Shown here: piece by piece, positions 34,701 through 42,900 of the stretch
How positions within the stretch are numbered: position 1 is the first letter of the stretch
Layout of the letters: each line of letters starts with the position of its first letter
Assembly: GCA_015058405.1 (NCBI GenBank)
Contig: SVCL01000030.1
Span: forward strand, 1 to 55,666
Origin: Clostridium sp.
GTDB taxonomy: Bacteria > Bacillota > Clostridia > Clostridiales > Clostridiaceae
Length of the DNA stretch: 55,666 nucleotides
Reading direction: 5' to 3'
Made by a program: the position numbers and the translations under genes
Notes under the pieces: model-generated
What the model saw: the letters and a program-made list of their open reading frames with translations, nothing else
Database searches by the model: none
Told to the model about the DNA's origin: nothing

Positions 34701-37655
34701 ACATTATGTTTAGATACTCTTAATGAACTTGTTATAAAACAGGCAATAAAGACACCAAAGAATAAAGCTGTAATAACAACAAGTGGTTATTTAACTTATG
34801 AAGAGTTAATAAATAAATCAAAAGCTTTAGCAAAAAATCTTATAGATAAGGGGGTACAACCTAATGAACTAGTAGCAATTTTAATGGATAAAGGTCAAGA
34901 ACAGATAATATCTATCTTGGGAATCTTAATGTCAGGAGCAGCTTATTTACCTTTAGATCCAACAAATCCAGAAGATAGACTTGTAAATATATTAAATAAT
35001 TCTAAGGTAAACATAGTATTAACTACATCTAATATAAAAGAAAAACTAGATGTGTTTAAAGATAGAAAAACTATAGTTTTAGATAAATATAGTTTTGATA
35101 AAACAGACTTTGATGTTAAAGATATATCATATAATCCTGATAATCTTGCTTATGTTATTTATACATCAGGTTCTACAGGTATGCCAAAGGGAGTTATGAT
35201 TAGTCATAAAAGTGCAGTAAACACTATTTTGGATATTAATAAGCGCTTTAATGTTAAGGAAGAGGATAGGGTAATAGCTCTTTCTAATTTAAACTTCGAT
35301 CTTTCAGTATATGATGTCTTTGGAAGTTTAACTTCAGGAGCTGCTTTAGTTTTACCTGATTCAGATAAGTGTAAGGAACCAAGTCATTGGGTTGAACTTA
35401 TAAATAAAAATAATATATCAGTATGGAATACTGTACCTGCGTTTATGGAAATGTTAGTTGAGTATATAAATAAGAGAAATATTGAAGTAGCACAATTAAT
35501 GAAAGTAGTGTTATTAAGTGGAGATTGGATTCCTCTAGAATTACCAGCTTCAATAAAGAAATGGTTTGAATTTACTAAGGTTATAAGCCTTGGAGGAGCT
35601 ACAGAGGCTTCAATTTGGTCAAACTGTTATGAAGTTGATAAGGTAAAGGAAGGATGGAAGAGTATTCCTTATGGACGTCCACTAAATAATCAAAAATATT
35701 TTATATTAAATGATTTAATGGTGGATACTCCAATTTTAGTTCCAGGTCACCTTTATATAGGCGGAGAAGGAGTAGCTAAAGGATACTTAAATGATGAGGA
35801 AAAGACTGATGCTAAGTTTATAAAACATCCAAAGACAGGTGAGAGAATCTATGAAACAGGAGATTTAGGAAGATATTTACCTGATGGAAACATTGAGTTT
35901 TTAGGAAGAGAAGATTATCAAATAAAAATAAATGGATATCGTATGGAAATTGGTGAAATTGAATCTGTTATAAAAGATTTTAATGAAGTAAAAGAATCAA
36001 TAGTAGTTGCCACTAAAGATGATAATGGAAGTAATACGTTGACATCATTTATTAAATTTGAAGATGGAAAAAGTGGAAGGTTCTTTAAAGATGTTTCTAT
36101 AGGAAAAGAAGAATATGAAGGATTGTTTAATAAAATTTCTAAATCATTAGAAAATAAAGAGATAGTAGTAGAAAGTAAAAAAATAAAAGAATTCTATGAA
36201 TATATAGATGAAATATGTTTTAAGGCTATATTTAAAACTTTAAGAGATATGGGAATCTTTAAAGAGGCAGGAGAATCTTATTCAATAGATGAGATTGAGA
36301 GTAAGCTATCCTTAACAGATAGATATAAAACATTAGTATTAAACTGGCTAAATCTTTTAGTTGAGAAGGAAGTATTAGTCAAGGATTATGATAAGTATAT
36401 ATTAGAAAATCCTTGTGATGAAATTGATAATACTTATAATAAGCTAGGCCAAGAGAATGAGCTAAAAGAAAAGATTGAAGAATTAAAAGAAAATATATTT
36501 AGAGATATAGATGTTTATAAAAAATTATTAAGAGGGGAGATAAATCCTTTAGAAATATTAACTGAAGATATTAAATTCTTAACTCCTGATAAAGTTTATA
36601 AATACAATATTACATCAAAATATACTACAGAAGTATTAATAGAAGCATTTAACTTCGTTTTAGATAATTATTATAAAAATAATTTAAAGGTATTAGAACT
36701 TGGAAGCAGAGTAAGTAATAATACAAAATCTTTAGCAAAGCTTTTAGGTGAAGGAGAATATATCTATTCGGATGAATCAAATTATTTCTTAGAGAAAAAG
36801 AAAGAAGAATCTTCAGAAATAAATTACAAGGAATTTAACTTTAATAAAGATCCATTAGAACAAGGATTTAAGGAACATTCTATTGATATTATAGTTGCTG
36901 ATAACACACTTCATAGAGGAAAGAATATAGGAAAATCACTTTCATATTTGAAAAATTTAATTTCACCAGGTGGTTTTGTTATCATAACTGAAATAGTTGA
37001 AAATAGTCCACTAATTTTAAATACAGTAGGTTTCTTTGAAGATGGATTTAGTAATCTTGAAGATGATAGAAAAGAGAAGCACCTTCCATTACTAAGTAAA
37101 GAAAAGTGGATTAGTCTTTTAAAGAAAGCTGGCTTTGAAAATATATGCACATGTAGAAAATTAGAAGATTTTAATGAATGTATATTAATAGCTCAAGCTC
37201 CAAGACAAGTTAAAAAATTTGAAGAAGAATTAATGATAAATGCATTAAAGGTAAAACTTCCAGAATACATGATTCCATTAACATATAAGGTTATTAAAAA
37301 TATACCATTAACCTCAAATGGAAAGATTGATAGAAAAACTTTAGCTAAGTTAGCAGAAGAAGAAAAGGCTAATAGCATTAAGGTAGAAGATATTAATTAT
37401 ACAGAAGCTGAAGAAAAAATTGTAGAGATTTGGAAAGAGGTGCTTAAATATGATAATCCAAGTGTTAATGATAGTTTCTTTAAGTCAGGAGGAGATTCCC
37501 TTTTAGCTATTAAGTTTATTAATGCTATGAATGAAAATTACAATATTACGTTGTCTTTAAGTAGTCTTTTTGAAAAATCAACTATTAAGGAATTAGCTGA
37601 AGAATTTGAAGAGGAATTATTAAATAAGGATGAGTTTGAAGAAGGTAGTATTTAG
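28758..37655 (+). CDS. NRPS: ArCP-Cy-A-PCP-Cy-A-PCP with two degenerate MT-like insertions
   Basis: The 2965-residue synthetase resembles HMWP2/PchE, extended by a module. Order: aryl carrier (about 1-80, GLNSL); cyclisation domain 1 (about 95-520; DLLVADVQS near 229); adenylation 1 (about 555 on; TSGSTGEPKG near 701), interrupted by an MT-like domain (about 1100-1370; EIGSRDT near 1191); carrier 1 (GGDSL near 1462); cyclisation 2 (DNLIFDGWS near 1664); adenylation 2 (TSGSTGMPKG near 2137) with a second MT-like domain (ELGSRVS near 2648); carrier 2 (GGDSL near 2910). Selectivity residues read DLYNMSMIW and DLYNLSLIW, the cysteine code. It should build salicyl-bis-thiazoline. The acidic C-terminus probably docks to the next NRPS. 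Confidence 0.92.
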   Translation: MNKAINNDLSYELVKDEVAKLLGEKIEFTEEDNLIELGLNSLQIMRLTNKWRRYKVKITFAELISGPTLKNWWKLISKNNFNRIKDKEEEKKEDITKEFPLTDVQYAYWIGRQEDQPLGGVGCHAYLELDGEGIEIEKLKVAWKSLLKYHPMLRARFLKDGTQEILEKPYSEDIVIHDLRLKSDEETNKELKKIQDKLSHRLLKVDEGEVTGLEISLLKENKYRIHFDIDLLVADVQSLKIIIRDLTSLYLGKSIPAEKINWSFSKYIKEEETKRVIEKKEAEKYWKERINGLAEKPNLPLRTSPENIRKPTYTRRKYFIHKDRWETIKKLGAHNKVTPAMILLAAYSEIINRWSTNSEFLINIPLFNRDVENTDIDEVVADFTNILLLEVDCKGNKSFKELLGNIQEQFHKDVANSAYSGVQVQRDLASVRGGERDFAPVVFACNLGNKLINDECEENLGELTYMISQTPGVWIDFQSYDVKNGVMLCWDTVDELFEDGLIDSMFKGFTDLMETLINNPNAWDKHIDVLPKNQKERRERERLKALPKPTKCLHESFFKYALANPEKVALIDSLNNIEVTYGELSSKVLKLAAVLKDGGVKKGDKVAITLKRGVNQIVSVFAILALGACYVPVSVDQPYTRRESIHRRIGISNVISDFEGINNIKWPKNIKIFNIEEDKNISSLANLEKVDPYNSAYIILTSGSTGEPKGVEIAHYNAWNTIESINNMYNINSNDRAIAVSALDFDLSVYDIFGLLSVGGSIVLLQEEVRKDSNYWLKSIREYNVTIWNSVPILMDMLLVSTEGEGICDLPIRVAMLSGDWISLDIPERLDKATKDCTLVAMGGATEAAIWSNYFEVKLPLNKEWVSIPYGRPLPNQDYRVIDEEGNDCPDLVTGELYIGGAGVAKGYSGDPELTVKKFISDGNIPWYKTGDLGRYLADGNIEFLGRKDFQVKVRGHRIELGEIETALKKQDGIRDAIVMANINNKKNLISYVVLDEEGKEKLYKIKDINREELNIAWDKIRKLENANNSHNIDEKTQKYIEDIGIKYILKVLNNFKAFNKSEFLYEDLLKEVSSEYRELIKEWLEILVKENILIKDDSSKYSLAGDKKLSLEDKTNTFLIEYLEEINKNSMEILKGEKNPLEVFYSEDKDLSPKNLISSIQKDSNDKFINTIEMAIEGFEKEKKIKILEIGSRDTKLTEEILNALDKNKVEYTSTDNSSYFVNKSKEILNRYENVEFKVLDIDKSPLEQGYNEYSYDIVISSNTMHRGKNINETLEYMKYLLTPGGLLILDEPTKNSYLEYITVGFLEKGFVGYEDFRKEERVPLISTEKWNSSIKNSGFIEVCILNDNDNHNNLFGEKLIIARKDSKLKLFNEESILDNLEDKLPNYMIPNKVIPLKNIPLTGNGKVNRKLLTRLSGIKEENIEDEFIEAKTAVEKALVSMWKTIFNVEKISVLDNYFKLGGDSLTATKLVTMVKEELKVSISLGIIFDKPTIAELSKYIEERKDENIDLEKVKESSISIVPDTKNVSKPFPLTDVQYAYWVGRSGVFELGNVSTHCYFELDGYDLDYDELNKAWQKLINAHGMMRVIILPDGTQKILDKVPKYEIKRINIISDREELINKSLEDVKNEMSHEVVTTDTWPLFDLRATYYGDKKVRIHVSFDNLIFDGWSMFYLLSEWAKLYREPETEVPKLDLSFRDYVLALEEIKKSNEYEEDKKYWLDRLESIYKAPELPLAKDPKLIENQKFRRLSYKLDKESWESLKSYSKEFGLTPSTLLIAAYSEVLGRWSKTQKFTLNLTQFNRIQMHPQVNKVVGDFTTLTLLTIDNSKGCTFLERVKSIQSQLLKDLDHSYFSGVEVQRELTKRSENNANVTMPVVFTSGLGVSKWGEGEWLGKLNYNISQTPQVWLDHQVVEYDGELVLNWDAVEELFYDGMLDDMFESYCSLLKSLAHNKKAWNEEEASLIKDRKVEKIKEENNIESTLCLDTLNELVIKQAIKTPKNKAVITTSGYLTYEELINKSKALAKNLIDKGVQPNELVAILMDKGQEQIISILGILMSGAAYLPLDPTNPEDRLVNILNNSKVNIVLTTSNIKEKLDVFKDRKTIVLDKYSFDKTDFDVKDISYNPDNLAYVIYTSGSTGMPKGVMISHKSAVNTILDINKRFNVKEEDRVIALSNLNFDLSVYDVFGSLTSGAALVLPDSDKCKEPSHWVELINKNNISVWNTVPAFMEMLVEYINKRNIEVAQLMKVVLLSGDWIPLELPASIKKWFEFTKVISLGGATEASIWSNCYEVDKVKEGWKSIPYGRPLNNQKYFILNDLMVDTPILVPGHLYIGGEGVAKGYLNDEEKTDAKFIKHPKTGERIYETGDLGRYLPDGNIEFLGREDYQIKINGYRMEIGEIESVIKDFNEVKESIVVATKDDNGSNTLTSFIKFEDGKSGRFFKDVSIGKEEYEGLFNKISKSLENKEIVVESKKIKEFYEYIDEICFKAIFKTLRDMGIFKEAGESYSIDEIESKLSLTDRYKTLVLNWLNLLVEKEVLVKDYDKYILENPCDEIDNTYNKLGQENELKEKIEELKENIFRDIDVYKKLLRGEINPLEILTEDIKFLTPDKVYKYNITSKYTTEVLIEAFNFVLDNYYKNNLKVLELGSRVSNNTKSLAKLLGEGEYIYSDESNYFLEKKKEESSEINYKEFNFNKDPLEQGFKEHSIDIIVADNTLHRGKNIGKSLSYLKNLISPGGFVIITEIVENSPLILNTVGFFEDGFSNLEDDRKEKHLPLLSKEKWISLLKKAGFENICTCRKLEDFNECILIAQAPRQVKKFEEELMINALKVKLPEYMIPLTYKVIKNIPLTSNGKIDRKTLAKLAEEEKANSIKVEDINYTEAEEKIVEIWKEVLKYDNPSVNDSFFKSGGDSLLAIKFINAMNENYNITLSLSSLFEKSTIKELAEEFEEELLNKDEFEEGSI

Positions 37656-37658
37656 ATA

Positions 37659-37771
37659 GTATTTAAGAGGGACCTGTATCAAAAGACTTAAAGCAATGAT
37701 GTTATATTTTTCGATATCATAACATCTTTAGTGTTTAAGTAATTTGTTTTGATACAGCCTCCTCTAAATAC
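37659..37771. repeat. 113-base interrupted inverted repeat between siderophore genes
   Basis: The outer arms pair GTATTT/AAATAC and AGAGG/CCTCT, then CTGTATCAAAA (37674-37684) pairs with TTTTGATACAG (37747-37757). ACTTAAA/TTTAAGT follow, and inside is GATGTTAT/ATAACATC. The whole gap between the two genes folds on itself. The ends resemble IS terminal repeats of the GAGGCTGTATCAAAA kind, so it may be a MITE; it may also be an intercistronic stabiliser or attenuator. Confidence 0.6.
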
Positions 37772-37786
37772 AGGCTGGAGGTAAAA

Positions 37787-39976
37787 ATGAATGAAAAAAG
37801 AAAGTTAAAGGTTCTGGTATGTGGTTCGAGGTTTGGACAATTTTATTTGGAAGCTTTAAAGATGTTAGAAAATAAATTTGAAGTAGTAGGTTTATTAGCT
37901 AAGGGAAGTGAACGTTCAAAAAAATGTGCAAGTCACTATGGAATAAATTTGATTACTGATATAGAAAATATTCCTCAGGATATTGATATAGCTTGTGTTG
38001 TGGTAAGGACAGGAGTTATGGGTGGAATAGGAACAGATATAACAATTAAGTTATTAGAAAAAGGAATTAACGTTATAACAGAACAGCCTATTCATAATAA
38101 GGATATTGCTTTATGTTTAAAAACAGCAAAGAAAAATAAAGTTAATTTTATGGTTGGAGACTTATATACTAATCTTACATCAGTAAAAGAATTTATTAAA
38201 TGTATAAAAACATTATTAGATAAAAAACAAAAATTATTATATTTAAATATTGATGCAGCAACTCAAGTATCTTTTCCACTTGTACACATACTATCAAAGG
38301 TAGTACCTACTATTAGACCGTGGAAAACAACAAATGTTATGAAAGAGGTAGGAATTTTTCAAATATATGCAGCAAATATAGGAGAAGTCCCTGTTTTAAT
38401 AAGAGCACATAATGAAGCAGATGAAAAAGATTCAGATAATTATTTGCATTTATTTCATAAGATAACAGCAGGTTTTGGAGGAGGAAGTTTAACACTAACA
38501 GATTCTCATGGCCCAGTTATATGGAATCCACGTCTTCATATACCTAAAAATGATTTGGTACCAAGTGCTTTTTTAGAAAATACACCTGAATATTTACTGG
38601 ATAATAGTACAGAAATTTTATCTGATAGAAAATATGAAAATTATAGAGATGTACTTACTAAAGTATGGCCAAAAGCAATTTCAGAAGATCTCTTGTATTT
38701 AAAAGATGTAATAGAAGGAAAGGTTAAATCCAGTGAAATTTTAAAGAAGTCACAAGAGACATTATTATGTTCAGAAAAATGGCATGAATTAATGAATTCA
38801 CTTGGCTATCCTATGATTAGCAAAAATAATGAGCATAAGTTTATATCAGTAAATGTATTAAAGCAATCTTTATTAGAGGTTGATTCGTTTTTAGAAAATT
38901 TAAGTAAGGAAAAGATAGATTTGGCAATGTATAAATTAAATAAGGCTTGTCATTGTTCTATGCTTAATATAATGCAAAACCAAGGTGTATTAATAGAGGA
39001 AAATGCAAATTATTCAGAAGATTATATACTAAGAAATTTAAAGGTTAAAGAAGACCATTATCATGTTATAAGAAGATGGCTTAGGATGTTAACTGAAAAT
39101 AAGTATTTAATAAAAGAATATGATGGATATTTACTAAATAGCAAAGTTATATCTGATACAGAATTATATTGTCTTTGGGATGATGCAAGGGAGAAGTGGA
39201 ATAAGTATCTTGGAAGCAGCGTAGCTGTAGATTATTTTATTGATAACGTAAGAAATCTTTCTAAATTAATGAATAATGAAAAACAAGCTGCTCTTATTTT
39301 ATTTCCAGAGGGAAGAATGGATATAGCAAATGCTTTATATTCAGATACTACAATTGCAAGATTTTTAAATAAATCAGTATCGGAAGAAATAATAAAAAGA
39401 ATAGAAAATAGCACAGATACTGTAAGGATATTAGAGATTGGAGCTGGTACTGGTTCAACTACTAAGAAGGTAATTAAAGAGTTAAATAAGCATTTTAATA
39501 AAAAGTATAATATAGAATATTTATTTACAGATATTTCTCAATTTTTCATATCAGGAGCTAAGGAAGAATTTAAAGATTATCCATGGATGAAATTTAAGAA
39601 AGTAAATCTTGATAACAGTTTAATAGATCAAGGACTAGAGAAAGAAAGTGTAGATATTATAGTAGCAGCAGGTGTATTAAATAATGTTAATAATACTGAT
39701 GTAGTTATAGATGAATTAAAGAGCTTGTTAAGAGAAGATGGAGAGATGTTAATAACTGACGCTACAGGGGAAGCGGCTACTATGTTAGTATCTCAGGCTT
39801 TTATGATGGAAGAAGCAGAGGATGATAGAAAAAATACTAAGTCAACTTTTATGACTTTAGATCAATGGATAGATGTATTTAATAACAGTAATTTAAATAA
39901 TATATGTGTAACACCAGATAAAGGACATCCTTTAGAGTCATTAGGTCAAAAGTTATTTATAGTTAAAAAAAGTTAA
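37787..39976 (+). CDS. Thiazolinyl imide reductase fused to a SAM methyltransferase
   Basis: Residues 1 to about 360 are a Gfo/Idh-like reductase of the YbtU/Irp3/PchG group: VLVCGSRFGQFYLEAL for NADPH, then ITEQPIH and RPWKTTNVMKEVG. It reduces an enzyme-bound thiazoline to thiazolidine. Residues from about 390 to 729 are a class I methyltransferase with an intact SAM loop (LEIGAGTGSTTKK, near 547-559), preceded by the same kind of helical lead as the MT-like insertions of the NRPSs. In YbtU and PchG the reductase is stand-alone, so the fusion is unusual; N-methylation of the new thiazolidine is an attractive role. CTGGAGG precedes ATG. Confidence 0.85.
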   Translation: MNEKRKLKVLVCGSRFGQFYLEALKMLENKFEVVGLLAKGSERSKKCASHYGINLITDIENIPQDIDIACVVVRTGVMGGIGTDITIKLLEKGINVITEQPIHNKDIALCLKTAKKNKVNFMVGDLYTNLTSVKEFIKCIKTLLDKKQKLLYLNIDAATQVSFPLVHILSKVVPTIRPWKTTNVMKEVGIFQIYAANIGEVPVLIRAHNEADEKDSDNYLHLFHKITAGFGGGSLTLTDSHGPVIWNPRLHIPKNDLVPSAFLENTPEYLLDNSTEILSDRKYENYRDVLTKVWPKAISEDLLYLKDVIEGKVKSSEILKKSQETLLCSEKWHELMNSLGYPMISKNNEHKFISVNVLKQSLLEVDSFLENLSKEKIDLAMYKLNKACHCSMLNIMQNQGVLIEENANYSEDYILRNLKVKEDHYHVIRRWLRMLTENKYLIKEYDGYLLNSKVISDTELYCLWDDAREKWNKYLGSSVAVDYFIDNVRNLSKLMNNEKQAALILFPEGRMDIANALYSDTTIARFLNKSVSEEIIKRIENSTDTVRILEIGAGTGSTTKKVIKELNKHFNKKYNIEYLFTDISQFFISGAKEEFKDYPWMKFKKVNLDNSLIDQGLEKESVDIIVAAGVLNNVNNTDVVIDELKSLLREDGEMLITDATGEAATMLVSQAFMMEEAEDDRKNTKSTFMTLDQWIDVFNNSNLNNICVTPDKGHPLESLGQKLFIVKKS

Positions 39977-39989
39977 AGGAGCATGGGAT

Positions 39990-42900
39990 ATGATTAAGGA
40001 TTGGGATAAAGAAATTATTGAAATAATAGATAGCTTTAAAAATAAAGGCGTAGAACTATGGACAGAGGATGGCAAGATACGTTATAAAGCAGAAAAAGGT
40101 GTGCTAGGTAAGAATGATTTTGATGTATTAAAGAATAATAAAGAAAAAATAATCGCTGTTTTAGAAAAGAATAGTAACTTGAAACAAGTATCTAATGAAG
40201 ATAATAAATATGAAAGTTTTAAACTTACAGATATTCAATCAGCTTATCTTTTAGGACGTAGAGAATATTTTGATTATGGTGGAGTAGCATGTCATATATA
40301 TTTAGAAGTAAATTATGAAGATTTAGATTATAAAAAGTCAGAGAGAGTATGGAATAAATTAATAAATCGTCATGAGATGCTTAGAGCAGTTATAAATGAT
40401 GATGGAACTCAAAAGTTTTTAGAAGAAGTTCCATATTTCAATGTGAAATATAAAGATTTAAGTCAAGTAAATCCAGAAGAAGAATTAAGTTTAATTCGTA
40501 AGGATATGGGAAATCGTAAATATGATATTAATAAATGGCCTATGTATGATATAGCTATTACAAAAACAAGAGAAGCTTCTATAATGCATCTTTCTATAGA
40601 ATTTTTAATAGCAGACTGGGCTAGTATATGGATACTTTTAAAAGAGTTTGATGACTTATATGAAAATGAACAAGCTGTTCTTTCAAAGTTAACATTTAAT
40701 TTTAAAGATTATTTAGCAAAAGAAGATGCATTAAAGAATGATTCTAAATATTTAGAAGATAAATCATATTGGATGAATAGAATAGACAATATTCCATTAG
40801 CACCAGAATTACCTATAAAGCCAAAAGATGAAGTAGTAAATGAATTTATAAGACATTTCTTTATACTAGATACTAAAGACTGGAGCATCTTAAAGAAGAA
40901 AGCATTAGAAAAGGGCTTAACACCAACAGCTGTAGTAATGACAGCTTTTGCATCTTGTATAGAAAAGTGGAGTACTAATAAGAGATTTGCTTTAAACTTA
41001 ACATTATTAAATAGACTTCCTTTAGATTCACAAGTTAATGATATAGTAGGTGATTTCACTTCTGTAAATCTTTTAGAAGTAAATTTAGAAGAAGAAAAAA
41101 GTTTTAAGTTACAAGCAGAACAAGTACAGAAGCAATTATTTAAGGACCTTGATCATCGTACTTTTTCAGGAGTTGAGGTATTAAGAGAAATTACACGTAA
41201 AAGAGGCAAGGAAGCTGCCTTAATGCCTATAGTATTTACTAGTGCCATCGGTTTAGTTCAGAACAAAAATTTAAAAGGAAAAATTAGTGGTTATGGAATA
41301 AGTCAAACACCTCAAGTATTTATTGATTGTCAGGTTATGGATAATGAAAATGGATTAAGAGTTAACTGGGATGTTAGAAAAGGTGTTTTTGATGAGAGAA
41401 TGATAGAAGATATGTTTGACTCTTTCAAAGAATTAATGTATGACTTAGTTAATAGTGATGATTCATGGAATAAAGAAGAAGTAGTAACTTTACCTAAATG
41501 GCAATTAGAAGAAAGAAATTTTGCAAATGCTACAAAAGGTGATATCCCAGAATTAACTTTACATGAAATGATATTAAATAGAATAGAATTATCTCCTGAA
41601 AAGATAGCAGTAGTAGATAAAGATGAAAAAATTACATACAAAGAATTAGGAAATAGAGCAGCAGCTATAGCTAGTGAATTATATAAGAATGGATGTAAAG
41701 CTAGAGATAGAGTAGCAATAATAATGAATAAATCAGTTCATCAGGTAGAAGCTGTTTTAGGTATTTTATCACTAGGTGCAACTTATGTTCCAATAGATAT
41801 TAAACAACCTATGGAAAGAATACTAACTATACTTGAACAAGGAAAGATAAAATTTGCTGTAACTGCATCTAAGATAGATTCAGTTATAAGAGAAAAGACA
41901 TGTGTAATTGAATCTACAAGCTTAGAGCCGCAATCTTGGGAAACAGATATAGTAAAGGGAAATTTAAAAGATCCTGCTTATGTAATTTATACTTCAGGCT
42001 CTACAGGAGTTCCAAAGGGAGTTGTTATTACTCATATAGCAGCAGCTAATACTATAAATGATATAAATAAAAAGTTTAATGTAAATAGTAAGGATAGTAT
42101 CTTGGGGCTTGCACAATTACATTTTGATTTATCAGTTTATGATATATTTGGTTTATTATCTGTAGGTGGTACAGTAATTTATCCTAATATAGATGAGTTT
42201 ACAAATCCAAGTCACTGGGTAGATTTAATTAAAGAATATAATATAACTTTGTGGAACTCAGTACCAGCATTAATGCAAATGTTAGTATCATATTTAGAAA
42301 GTGAAAAGGATGTTACAGGATTAAATTTAAGATTAGCACTTCTTTCAGGAGACTGGATACCATTAAATTTACCAGATAAATTAATAAGCTTAGTTAAAGA
42401 TATAAAACTTGTTAGTTTAGGAGGAGCAACAGAAGCTTCGATTTGGTCAAATTATTATATTTATAATGGATTAAAAGAAGGCTGTAAGAGTATACCTTAT
42501 GGTTATCCTCTTACAAATCAAGGGTTTAAGGTTCTGGATTGTAAAATGAGAGACTGTCCAGTTTTAGTTCCAGGTGAATTATATATTACTGGTTTAGGAC
42601 TTGCAGAAGGATATATTGGTGATGAAAAGAAAACTAAAGAACAATTTTTAACAGATCCTTATACAAATGAAAGAATTTATAAAACTGGAGATTATGGTTG
42701 TTATAGAGAAAATGGTGAAATAGAATTCCTTGGACGTAAAGATACTCAAGTAAAAATAAATGGTCATAGAATAGAGCTTGGTGAAGTTGAAGCAGCATTA
42801 CTTAAGCATAATGCAGTATCAGAAGCAGCTGTAGTTATAAGAGAGGGAGAAAGAGAAAAAGGTTTATTAGCTATAGTAAAGCCAAAGGAAAAAGAAGAAT

